From assembly GCA_021817355.1 (NCBI GenBank), contig JAKAVI010000024.1, positions 1 through 13,432 on the forward strand: 13,432 nt of DNA, written 5' to 3'. Below, piece by piece: positions 5,164 to 12,127 of the stretch. Every line of letters begins with the position of its first letter. The first letter of the stretch is position 1. Source of the stretch: Pseudomonadota bacterium (GTDB lineage Bacteria > Pseudomonadota > Alphaproteobacteria > Micropepsales > Micropepsaceae). The notes under the pieces were generated by a model. It ran no database searches. It was not told the DNA's origin and saw only the letters and a list, made by a program, of their open reading frames with translations. A program made the translations under genes and the position numbers.

Positions 5164-6831
5164 ATGAGCCAGGAACACCCAGCGATGCGCTGGAACGGGT
5201 GGGGCAGAAGCTCCAACCATGATGCAGCAGTTGATAATGATGCGCTCTGGAACTGGCTTGCCCATGAACTCGGCATGCCGAGCCTTCTGGCCACCCCTGC
5301 ACGCGAGCTTTGCGACGTGGTGCTGCCGCCCAGCCGCCTGGAGGCTGTGGCGCTCATGGCGCTTGCCGGTGTGATTGCCCCTCATCAGCTGTGCCAAGAT
5401 GATATGACGCGCATCCTCCATGCGCGTGGTCGCTCCTATCCGGATTTGCTTTATCTGCGTGCGGGCGACCTTTCCTGTGCTCCAGATGCCGTTGTCTATC
5501 CAAAGACCACAGAAGAGATTTTAGCTCTTCTGAAGTGGGCCGAAGCCCATGGTGTTGCCATAGTGCCCTTTGGTGGAGGCACGAGTGTGGTCGGAGGCGT
5601 CAGCGCGCAACGCGGTCATCATCACGCTGTTGTCAGCCTTGATCTGTCGGCGATGGACGCAGTGCTCAACATTGATCCGGTATCCGAGTTGGCCCGCATT
5701 CAGGCAGGTATCATGGGGCCCGCTCTCGAAAAGGCGCTTGCCGAGCGCGGACTGACCCTCGGTCATTTTCCGCAGAGCTTCGAGTATTCGACACTGGGCG
5801 GCTGGATTGCCCACCGCGGTGCTGGGCAGCAATCCAATGGATATGGGCGTGCCGAAGACTGGCTGCAATCCGCGCTTCTGGTCACCCCGCGCGGGCTCAT
5901 GCACAGCGAAGACGTCCCGGCCTCCGCCGCCGGCCCCCGTCTCAAGGACCTGATCCTAGGCAGCGAAGGCCTTTTCGGGGTGATTGCCGAAGCCAATGTG
6001 CGCATCCATCCCCTGCCCACCGAACAGCATATGGCCAGTTTTCTGTTCCGCAATTTTGCCGACGGCCTTGGTGCCATCCGCCTTGCGCTGCAAAACGGAA
6101 TTGAAGCCAGCATGCTGCGACTGTCCGACGCCGAAGAAACCCGTTTTTTCCGTGCCTTTCGCAAGGCTGGACAGCGCCAGAATCTCACGGACAGGTTGAT
6201 TGAGACGTATCTGGCTGCGCGTGGACTGGGCGCCCAGAGCTGTGCGCTCATCGCACTTTTCGATGGCTCCGAGGGCCGACGGTCGCGCCAGCGCTTTACG
6301 GCACTTGCTCGCAAGTGTGGCGGCGTTGATGTCGGTCGGGGACCGGCACGCTCCTGGCTCGCCGGACGCTTTCACAGCCCCTATCTGCGCGATCCAATGC
6401 TCGATCATGGCGTGGGTGTTGACACCCTTGAGACGGCGACGAGTTGGAGCAACCTCGAGCGGCTTTATGGTGCAGTTTCAACTGCACTCACGCAGGCCAT
6501 ATGTGCCCACGTGCCCAGAGAGGGCGCGCGTGGCATCGTGATGTGCCATCTCAGCCACTCCTATCATGACGGCGCGAGCCTTTATTTCACATTTATCTTT
6601 CCGCGCACGCTTGCGAGCGAACTGGCGCAATGGCAGTCGATCAAGACGGCGGCAAGCAAAGCCATTGTCGCCCATGGCGGCACAATCAGTCATCACCACG
6701 GCGTCGGCGAAGATCACCGCGACTATATGATGGATGAGAAGGGCGGGCTCGGCATCGAGGTCTTGCGCGCGATCAAGGCTGCACTCGACCCCCACGGGAT
6801 TCTCAATCCCGGCAAACTCATCCCCGACTGA
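5164..6831 (+). CDS. FAD-binding oxidase of the alkyl-dihydroxyacetonephosphate synthase (AGPS) family
   Basis: This 555-residue flavoprotein has a vanillyl-alcohol-oxidase-type FAD fold. The N-terminus has RWNGWG (9-14), a common bacterial AGPS-like opening. PFGGGTSVVGG (135-145) is the pyrophosphate-binding loop. SFEYSTLGGWIAHRGAGQQS (205-224) with NGYGR fits the second half of the FAD domain. C-terminal hallmarks are SHSYHDGASLYF (464-475), around the tyrosine that is catalytic in AGPS, and ISHHHGVGEDH (508-518), the triple-histidine motif. AGPS swaps the acyl chain of acyl-DHAP for a fatty alcohol to make the ether bond. Members lacking a proven partner may instead be lactate/glycolate-type oxidases. 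A longer in-frame start (4993) lies inside the kinase gene; ATG 5164 directly after GGAGAAGAG is preferred. It is the third gene of the glpD operon. Confidence 0.88.
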   Translation: MSQEHPAMRWNGWGRSSNHDAAVDNDALWNWLAHELGMPSLLATPARELCDVVLPPSRLEAVALMALAGVIAPHQLCQDDMTRILHARGRSYPDLLYLRAGDLSCAPDAVVYPKTTEEILALLKWAEAHGVAIVPFGGGTSVVGGVSAQRGHHHAVVSLDLSAMDAVLNIDPVSELARIQAGIMGPALEKALAERGLTLGHFPQSFEYSTLGGWIAHRGAGQQSNGYGRAEDWLQSALLVTPRGLMHSEDVPASAAGPRLKDLILGSEGLFGVIAEANVRIHPLPTEQHMASFLFRNFADGLGAIRLALQNGIEASMLRLSDAEETRFFRAFRKAGQRQNLTDRLIETYLAARGLGAQSCALIALFDGSEGRRSRQRFTALARKCGGVDVGRGPARSWLAGRFHSPYLRDPMLDHGVGVDTLETATSWSNLERLYGAVSTALTQAICAHVPREGARGIVMCHLSHSYHDGASLYFTFIFPRTLASELAQWQSIKTAASKAIVAHGGTISHHHGVGEDHRDYMMDEKGGLGIEVLRAIKAALDPHGILNPGKLIPD

Positions 6832-7753
6832 GCGCCGCCTTCAGCGCTGCGGCAGCTGCGCTGAGCGCGGTGCGGGCCGCAGGCAGTGCCGACACCATGT
6901 AAATGAAATCATGCACCATGTCGGGATAATCGCACAGCGTGACCGGCACACCCGCCTGGCGCAACCGATCGGCGTAAAGAAGCCCCTCATCATGGAGGGG
7001 ATCAAAACCTGCCAGCATCACAAAAGCAGGGGCAAGCCCGCCCACCTCCTTGGCCTTCAGGGGTGATATCCTGGGGTCATCGCGATTGACGTTGTCCGGC
7101 AGATAATGCGCGTAAAACCAGCGCAAGCCCTCGCGCTCAAGAAAATAACCCTCGGCAAAGGCAGTCAGCGACGGGGTATCCTGTCCGACCTGGGTGACCG
7201 GAAAAAGCAGCATCTGCAACTGCAGCCTTTTGCCTGTCTGCGCGGCGTGCTGTGCCAGCACAGCAGCGAGCCCGCCACCGGCGGAATCGCCGCCAACCGC
7301 AAGCCGATCAGGATCGATCCCAAGCTCAGCCGCATGAGCCTGGAGATAGTCCAGAGCGGCCAGTGCGTCATCTACAGCCGCCGGAAACTTGTGTTCGGGA
7401 GCAAGGCGGTAATCGACCGCGACCACACGCACACCCGCCTCGTTGGCCAGAATGCGACAGAGCCCGTCATGCGTCTCAAGGTCTCCGATCACATAGCCAC
7501 CGCCATGGAAGAAGAGCAGCGCCGGCAGCGCGCCCCGAGGCGCATTTACCGGCGTGTAGACCCGCAGCTTTACCCGTCCGTGACTGATCATCACATCCTT
7601 GGTGCTGCCAATGGGCTCGTCGCGTGGACCAACCGCCTGCATCAGCGCGCCAAAGGCGACGCGCGCCATCACCGGGTCCATCTGCCACATTGGCGGCGCG
7701 GGCTGGCTCTGCAGAGCGTCAAGAAGAGCTTTCAGAGAAGAATCAAGTGGCAT
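6818..7753 (-). CDS. HSL-type alpha/beta hydrolase (acetyl esterase/lipase family)
   Basis: This 311-residue esterase belongs to the hormone-sensitive-lipase group. HGGGYVIGD (83-91) forms the oxyanion hole. DYRLAPEHKFPAAVDD (114-129) is the family block. GDSAGG (155-160) holds nucleophile Ser157. FDPLHDEG (250-257) supplies Asp251, and MVHDF (279-283) supplies His281. No signal peptide is seen. Substrates are typically short-chain or aromatic esters. I chose ATG 7753; an in-frame TTG at 7759 would add two residues. GAGGA (7768-7764) is 10 bases from the ATG but only 4 from the TTG. That ribosome binding site lies inside a hairpin (7760-7791). The 3' end overlaps the AGPS-like gene by 14 bases, tail to tail. 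It is the last gene of a minus-strand group with the CoA ligase. Confidence 0.9.
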   Translation of the reverse strand: MPLDSSLKALLDALQSQPAPPMWQMDPVMARVAFGALMQAVGPRDEPIGSTKDVMISHGRVKLRVYTPVNAPRGALPALLFFHGGGYVIGDLETHDGLCRILANEAGVRVVAVDYRLAPEHKFPAAVDDALAALDYLQAHAAELGIDPDRLAVGGDSAGGGLAAVLAQHAAQTGKRLQLQMLLFPVTQVGQDTPSLTAFAEGYFLEREGLRWFYAHYLPDNVNRDDPRISPLKAKEVGGLAPAFVMLAGFDPLHDEGLLYADRLRQAGVPVTLCDYPDMVHDFIYMVSALPAARTALSAAAAALKAALSRG

Positions 7754-7759
7754 TGGCAA

Positions 7760-7791
7760 GCATCCTCAAGCGCGACAGCTCTCAAGGATGC
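7760..7791 (-). promoter_or_regulatory. Hairpin that hides the esterase ribosome binding site
   Basis: In the minus-strand RNA, GCAUCCUUGAG (7791-7781) can pair with CUUGAGGAUGC (7770-7760). This gives 11 bp (nine Watson-Crick, two G-U) around a 10-base loop. The second arm contains GAGGA, the only Shine-Dalgarno sequence for the esterase, and the stem ends 6 bases before its ATG. No U-tract follows, so this is more likely a translational gate or RNA stability element than a terminator. Confidence 0.5.
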
Positions 7792-7828
7792 ATGCTGGAG
7801 CCAAAGGTGCAAGCGCAGCGCACTGCAC

Positions 7829-8041
7829 TCAGTGCATGCTAATGGGGGCGTTGGGGTCGAGACGATGCTCGACAATATCGTCGAGGAGAACAGCCAGAGC
7901 GTTCCAGAAGCGGGCCCGTTCCCATTGCCCCACATGTTCGAACTCGCGCGTCGCCCGGCGGGCATAGTCGCGCGCGACCGCCCCATGCTCCTGCGCCATC
8001 TCGGCGGCCAGCAGACAGATGTCGTCCGTCCTCAAGCTCAT
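7829..8041 (-). CDS. Uncharacterised 70-residue protein
   Basis: I do not recognise the family. The evidence for a real gene is a very strong ribosome binding site (GAGGAGGAGAGG ending 3 bases before the ATG at 8041), plausible amino-acid use and its place in line with the minus-strand genes on either side. The protein is predicted largely helical, acidic and aromatic, and has no signal peptide or membrane segment. A heptad-like middle (ARDYARRATREFEHVGQWERARFWNALAVLLDD) may form a helical hairpin. Small proteins of this build are common hypothetical genes in alphaproteobacteria. The preceding ligase gene ends 172 bases upstream, and the esterase start lies 75 bases downstream. No function is proposed. 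Confidence 0.7.
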   Translation of the reverse strand: MSLRTDDICLLAAEMAQEHGAVARDYARRATREFEHVGQWERARFWNALAVLLDDIVEHRLDPNAPISMH

Positions 8042-8165
8042 CGTCCTCTCCTCCTCGTGGCGCGACCCCAGAGGACACCCTGGGAGGTTGCCGGACGGTT
8101 AACGGCGTGAGGCAAATTGCAGACAACCGCAGCAATCTGTGGGTGGGGCAATAAGCGCAAGATCG

Positions 8166-8201
8166 CCCCCCCCCGGCAGGGCCGGGTTTGCGGCCCTGCC
8201 G
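8166..8201 (-). terminator. Strong GC hairpin after the CoA ligase gene, terminator-like without U-tract
   Basis: CGGCAGGGCC (8174-8183) and GGCCCTGCCG (8192-8201) pair perfectly over 10 bp around an 8-base loop. The hairpin starts 13 bases past the ligase stop (8214). On the minus strand it is followed by nine G residues (8174-8166) instead of U. It may end the ligase transcript as a non-canonical terminator or protect its 3' end. The nine-base homopolymer (C on the plus strand) is prone to sequencing and replication slippage but lies outside any gene. Confidence 0.5.
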
Positions 8202-8213
8202 CCAAGGTCCCAC

Positions 8214-10088
8214 CTAGTCGATCTCGATCACATCAGCAGGCGGTACCTGCGCGTAGAGCAGCTCCACGAGGCGGGCCCGGCGTTCCAGCGTCGCCCGCTG
8301 ATTGATATAGCCCTTGTCGGTGATCTCGTGGCCATCGACGGAGGGAGGCTCACTCATCAGCAACAGCCGCTTGATGCGCAAGGACGAACCCCCGCCCTGC
8401 TGGTTGTGGGCAGCGAAGCGTTCCTTGATGAAGGCGCGTAGCTTGGGTGCCGACAGAATCTCATCGGCGGTGCTGCGGGCGCTGTCCGAGGCGATCTCCC
8501 TCGCCGCGGAGAGATTGGGCCAAGCCAGAAGCGCGACAAACGGCTTGTCGTGCCCGCACACTACGCAATCCTGCAGAGCCGGCGAGGCCGCCGCCAGGGC
8601 TTGGGCTCGCAGCGTCCCTACGGAAACCCAGGTGCCGGTATCAAGCTTGAAGTCCTCGGTCACGCGCCCGTCAAACACCAGACCCTGTTCGGGAGCGGCC
8701 TCATCCACAAAGCGGGCCGCATCGCCCAGACAGTAGAAATCCTCCTCGTCGAAGGCCGCCTTGGTCAAATCGGGACGGGCCAGATAGCCGGGGGTAACTG
8801 TCGGACCCTTGACCCGTACTTCCAGTTTATTGCCATTGGGAACGAGTTTGAGGGTCATTCCCGGCAGAGGCAGGCCTATCAATCCTACCCGTTCTGTCAG
8901 CCAGTGCACCACCGTGACACCCTGGGTCTCGGTGGCGCCATACATGGTCGTAAAGGGAATACGCTTGCCGGTGGCCCCGATCGACAGCGCCTGGATGCGC
9001 TCATAGATGTCCTGACTGAGCGTGGCACCTCCATAGCCAAGCTGTCGCAGTTTGGAAAAGAATTTGTCCCTGAGCGCCGGATCCTTTTCCATGGCATCGG
9101 CCAGCCAGGCAAAAGCAATGGGGGCCGAGCCAAACACCAGGGGCGCGATTTCGCGCAAATTGCGGATGGTCTCACCAAACATGCCCGGTAATGGTTTGCC
9201 AGCATCGAGGTAAACCGTTCCTCCCACCTGCAGGTTGTTGTTGAAGCCGATATTGCCCGCCGAGATATGGCTCCAAGGCATCCATTCGAGGCTCTGAGGG
9301 ATCTCGTTCGGATCGGGCGGCTCGGTGCGCAGCGCCTCTTGCGCTGCAACCACGGCGCACATCATGCCATGGGTCTGGATGACGCCCTTGGGCATGCCGG
9401 TCGAACCGGAGGTAAACAGATATTTGGCAACGGTGCCGTGGTGAATCTGGGCGAGCGCGCCGGTGAGCCGCTGGGGATCCTTCTGGCTCCTGAGCGCATC
9501 GAAAAGGGTGACCATGCGTTCCGGGATGGGTGTATCACTGACGATCTCGACCGAGGGATCAGCGACGGCCGCCAGCGCCCGCGCAAAAAGAGGACCCTGC
9601 TCGGCAAAGATCATTGCCGGTTTGCACAGCCCCACGACATGGCGCAGCTTGGCGTAATCACTGCTGATCAGCGAATAGGCCACCGACACCGGTGCGATCG
9701 GCACCCGCGCTTTCATAGCGCCCAACATCATCGCGGCGTGACGTATCGAGTTGCCGGACAACACCATCAGCGCGGCGTGGGGGCCGAGGCCGCGGTCCAA
9801 GAGCGCCAGGGCGATTTCATTGGCGCGCGTATTGATCTGACCATAGGTGATGAAGCGCCAGTCTCCGGTGCTGCCATCTTGCTGCGGCGTGCGCTCGGCC
9901 ATGAACGGACGCTCGGGATGGGCCGCGGCCCGGGCCTCGAGCAGGTGCACGATCGAGCGGGCCATTTCGCCCAGGGGATAGCGGGAGCGCACATAGATGT
10001 TGCCGTCCTTGCGGGTAACGGCGATCGAAGGTGGCTTCAAGGACAGTGGTTTAAAGGGCGGCAACTGGGCCTGGGCCGTCATGTTCAT
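8214..10088 (-). CDS. fcs: Feruloyl-CoA synthase-like AMP-forming acid:CoA ligase
   Basis: This 624-residue adenylate-forming enzyme activates a carboxylic acid through an acyl-AMP and then makes the CoA thioester. LFTSGSTGMPKG (224-235) is the phosphate-binding loop. YGATETQG (383-390) is the adenine/acid motif, and CLGDAARF (453-460) carries the ribose-binding Asp456. GRVTEDFKLDTGTWVS (474-489) and the C-terminal ITDKGYINQRA (589-599), with catalytic Lys592, are typical of feruloyl-CoA synthases. These differ from general fatty acyl-CoA ligases, whose hinge reads GRxKD. GAGG is spaced 6 bases from the ATG at 10088. No enoyl-CoA hydratase/aldolase (ech) or vanillin dehydrogenase is adjacent, so the true acid may not be ferulate. 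The downstream esterase could supply an acid substrate (inference). Confidence 0.82.
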   Translation of the reverse strand: MNMTAQAQLPPFKPLSLKPPSIAVTRKDGNIYVRSRYPLGEMARSIVHLLEARAAAHPERPFMAERTPQQDGSTGDWRFITYGQINTRANEIALALLDRGLGPHAALMVLSGNSIRHAAMMLGAMKARVPIAPVSVAYSLISSDYAKLRHVVGLCKPAMIFAEQGPLFARALAAVADPSVEIVSDTPIPERMVTLFDALRSQKDPQRLTGALAQIHHGTVAKYLFTSGSTGMPKGVIQTHGMMCAVVAAQEALRTEPPDPNEIPQSLEWMPWSHISAGNIGFNNNLQVGGTVYLDAGKPLPGMFGETIRNLREIAPLVFGSAPIAFAWLADAMEKDPALRDKFFSKLRQLGYGGATLSQDIYERIQALSIGATGKRIPFTTMYGATETQGVTVVHWLTERVGLIGLPLPGMTLKLVPNGNKLEVRVKGPTVTPGYLARPDLTKAAFDEEDFYCLGDAARFVDEAAPEQGLVFDGRVTEDFKLDTGTWVSVGTLRAQALAAASPALQDCVVCGHDKPFVALLAWPNLSAAREIASDSARSTADEILSAPKLRAFIKERFAAHNQQGGGSSLRIKRLLLMSEPPSVDGHEITDKGYINQRATLERRARLVELLYAQVPPADVIEID

Positions 10089-10250
10089 TGTCTACCTCGC
10101 AAAAGTTCCTGGGGTTTCTGGAAAGCGGGCCGTCCGACAGCTGCGCTGCGGCGCCTGCGGTCGCGGATCTGGCTGGCGGCGAAAAAACCTGCTTGGGCAT
10201 CCTCAAAAGGCCAGTGCACGGGAGCAGCACAAAGGGCCAGTAGCTGCAAA

Positions 10251-10268
10251 CAAAGCCCGCGGGCTTTG
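10251..10268. promoter_or_regulatory. 18-bp perfect palindrome, candidate operator
   Basis: CAAAGCCCGC followed by GGGCTTTG reads the same on both strands with no spacer. It lies 163 bases upstream of the ligase start and about 206 upstream of coaBC. As RNA it could fold into a 7-bp stem with a CGCG loop. Without a U-tract, a dimeric repressor or activator site is at least as likely. The cognate regulator is not identified. Confidence 0.4.
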
Positions 10269-10342
10269 GGCCGCCGGCGCATGGCGCCAAGCAGTCCTGC
10301 TCTTCGTGGAGCCCTCATCGCCACTGCCACCCTCCAAGTGCC

Positions 10343-10365
10343 TTGCCAGCAGGCAAAGCCTTGCC
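10343..10365. repeat. TTGCC-GGCAA-TTGCC alternating inverted repeat
   Basis: TTGCC (10343-10347), GGCAA (10352-10356) and TTGCC (10361-10365) are spaced by 4 bases each. The middle arm can therefore pair with either outer arm. It lies upstream of the coaBC -10 box. It may be overlapping half-sites for a regulator or chance. Confidence 0.3.
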
Positions 10366-10422
10366 AAACAACCTCCCATGCTGATGCCGCACTTAGATCT
10401 ACACTTTCCCATCGTTATTCGT

Positions 10423-10428
10423 TATAAT
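10423..10428 (+). promoter_or_regulatory. Consensus -10 box for the coaBC operon
   Basis: TATAAT at 10423-10428 is an exact sigma-70 -10 hexamer in an AT-rich patch of otherwise GC-rich DNA, about 47 bases before the chosen coaBC start. The -35 position (around 10400, TACACT) is a poor match. A TTATAC further on (around 10447) is a secondary candidate. Confidence 0.45.
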
Positions 10429-10474
10429 TCCCAGGTCGGACTCGCATTATACGACCCAAGTGAGGATTTGGCAG

Positions 10475-11671
10475 GTGCGCAGCCAGCAAATTTTACTCAT
10501 CATCGGCGGAGGGATCGCCGCCTACAAGTCCCTTGAGCTGATTCGCCTCCTAGAGCGCGACGGTATCGGGGTGCACACCATCTTGACCCGGGCCGGCGAG
10601 GAATTTGTTACTCCACTGTCACTTGCCGCCCTGTCGCGGGCGCCGGTACATCGCGACCTCTTCAGTCTCACCGACGAGGCCCAGATGGGCCACATCGAGC
10701 TGTCGCGGGCAGCAGATCTTGTCGTGGTGGCCCCTGCGACCGCCGATCTGATGGCGAAGGCGGCCGGCGGCCGGGCCGACGACCTTGCTACAACCACCCT
10801 GCTTGCCACGGACAAGGCAGTGCTAATGGCGCCGGCGATGAATGTAAGGATGTGGCAGCACCCGGCAACGCAGCGCAATCTGGCCCGCCTGATAGCCGAT
10901 GGCGTGAGCTTTGTCGGTCCGGAAGAGGGCGCCATGGCCTGCGGTGAATTTGGCCCCGGCCGCATGGCCGAACCCCCCGCCATCCTCGAGGCGATCCACA
11001 GCCTCATTGGCGCCCGGGGCCAGCTCAAGGGCGTAAGGGCCCTGGTCACGGCAGGGCCAACCCATGAACCACTGGATCCCGTGCGCTATATCGCCAACCG
11101 CTCATCGGGCCGCCAGGGCTATGCCATCGCTCGCGCCCTGGTTGCAGCGGGAGCCCAAACCACCCTGATCTCGGGCCCGGTCAGCCTGCCCGCAGTGACA
11201 GGCGCAAGGCTCGTGGCTGTCGAAACTGCGGCCCAGATGCTCGCTGCCACCCAAGAGGCCCTGCCCGTTGACGTCGCCATTTTCTGCGCAGCTGTTGCCG
11301 ATTGGCGGGCGGAACGCGTCGCCGACCAGAAGCTCAAAAAAACGGGCAGTCCGCCGACGCTGCGCTTTGCCGCCAACCCCGACATCCTTGCTACCATCGC
11401 CAAGGGACCTCGCCGACCGCGTCTCGTGATCGGTTTTGCTGCGGAAACCGAAGCCATCCTCGCCCATGGCAAGGACAAGCTCGCGAGAAAAGGCTGTGAC
11501 TGGATTGTCGCCAATGACGTCTCGGCGGCAAGTGGGGTCATGGGCGGCACACATAATCGCGTTCATCTCATCACCGCTCAGGAAGATGAAGAATGGCCAC
11601 AACTCGACAAGGCCGAGGTCGCGACACGCCTGGTGGCGCGCATCGCCAAAGCACTGCAAGGAACGAGCTGA
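10475..11671 (+). CDS. coaBC: Bifunctional phosphopantothenoylcysteine decarboxylase / phosphopantothenate-cysteine ligase
   Basis: This fused enzyme performs two steps of CoA synthesis: it joins cysteine to 4'-phosphopantothenate, then decarboxylates the product to 4'-phosphopantetheine. The CoaC half (about 1-180) is a flavoprotein with GGGIAAYKS (11-19). It has catalytic His73 in GHIELSR, Asn123 in PAMNVRMW and Cys156 in [11 protein letters not shown]. The CoaB half (about 187-398) has [21 protein letters not shown] (192-212), AAVADWR (272-278) and KLKK (286-289). I prefer GTG 10475 (398 residues) because GAGGA at 10462-10466 precedes it by 8 bases. An earlier in-frame GTG at 10460 has no Shine-Dalgarno sequence. 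Its TGA overlaps the dut ATG by one base. Confidence 0.95.
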   Translation: MRSQQILLIIGGGIAAYKSLELIRLLERDGIGVHTILTRAGEEFVTPLSLAALSRAPVHRDLFSLTDEAQMGHIELSRAADLVVVAPATADLMAKAAGGRADDLATTTLLATDKAVLMAPAMNVRMWQHPATQRNLARLIADGVSFVGPEEGAMACGEFGPGRMAEPPAILEAIHSLIGARGQLKGVRALVTAGPTHEPLDPVRYIANRSSGRQGYAIARALVAAGAQTTLISGPVSLPAVTGARLVAVETAAQMLAATQEALPVDVAIFCAAVADWRAERVADQKLKKTGSPPTLRFAANPDILATIAKGPRRPRLVIGFAAETEAILAHGKDKLARKGCDWIVANDVSAASGVMGGTHNRVHLITAQEDEEWPQLDKAEVATRLVARIAKALQGTS

Positions 11672-12126
11672 TGCGTCTTGCCATTCAGCGACTGAGCCAC
11701 GCCTCGGATCTACCGCTGCCAAGCTATGCTACCCTCGGCGCAGCTGGTCTCGATCTTTATGCCGCGATCGCCAATCAAAATGTCCTTTTGCCCGGTGCCC
11801 GCAGCGCGGTTCCCTGCGGCATCGCTATCGCCTTGCCACCAGGCTATGAGGCACAGGTGCGGCCGCGATCCGGGCTTGCGCTCAATCACGGCATCACCGT
11901 GCTGAATACCCCCGGCACGATTGACAGCGATTACCGCGGAGAAATCAAGGCGATCCTGGTCAATCTCAGCACCACTGCGTTTACCATCACGCGCGGCATG
12001 AAAATTGCCCAACTCGTTGTAGCAGCTCACGCCACAGTCATCCTTGAGGAGTTGCGCGAGCTCGATGCCACCGCGCGCGGCGATCAAGGCTTTGGATCCA
12101 CCGGCCTCCACGTGCAGAAAAACTGA
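11671..12126 (+). CDS. dut: Deoxyuridine 5'-triphosphate nucleotidohydrolase (dUTPase)
   Basis: This enzyme hydrolyses dUTP to dUMP and diphosphate, keeping uracil out of DNA and feeding thymidylate synthesis. The 151-residue protein has all five motifs of the trimeric family. AGLDLYA (25-31) is motif I and PRSGLA (65-70) is motif [12 protein letters not shown] (82-91), with catalytic Asp85, is motif [12 protein letters not shown] (108-116) is motif IV, and [10 protein letters not shown] (136-145) is the C-terminal lid, motif V. The ATG at 11671 shares its A with the coaBC stop. AAGGA lies 8 bases upstream, and the protein length is standard. A longer in-frame start (11593) inside coaBC is not needed. 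The coaBC-dut pairing is common in proteobacteria. Confidence 0.96.
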   Translation: MRLAIQRLSHASDLPLPSYATLGAAGLDLYAAIANQNVLLPGARSAVPCGIAIALPPGYEAQVRPRSGLALNHGITVLNTPGTIDSDYRGEIKAILVNLSTTAFTITRGMKIAQLVVAAHATVILEELRELDATARGDQGFGSTGLHVQKN

Positions 12127-12127
12127 C

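Larger units (their letters stand above)
10089..10474. other. 386-base divergent intergenic region between the CoA ligase and coaBC
   Basis: I see no convincing gene here. The region must contain the start signals for the minus-strand ligase and the plus-strand coaBC operon. It holds an 18-bp perfect palindrome (10251-10268), a three-part TTGCC/GGCAA/TTGCC repeat (10343-10365) and a consensus -10 hexamer (10423-10428). Its left half (10089-10200) is GC-rich without an obvious promoter pair for the ligase. Confidence 0.6.

Noticed and set aside
6818..6831. 14-base tail-to-tail overlap as a possible frameshift or assembly error
   Set aside because: Both proteins end with normal family C-termini. 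Short convergent overlaps are common in compact genomes.
9267..10427. 386-codon plus-strand open frame opposite the CoA ligase
   Set aside because: The minus-strand ligase has all adenylation motifs. This frame is Gly/Arg/His-rich with no recognisable domain, so it is a shadow.
12044..12127. 28-codon N-terminal extension of the Rrf2 protein
   Set aside because: It lies within dut in another frame. ATG 12128 gives the standard Rrf2 N-terminus.
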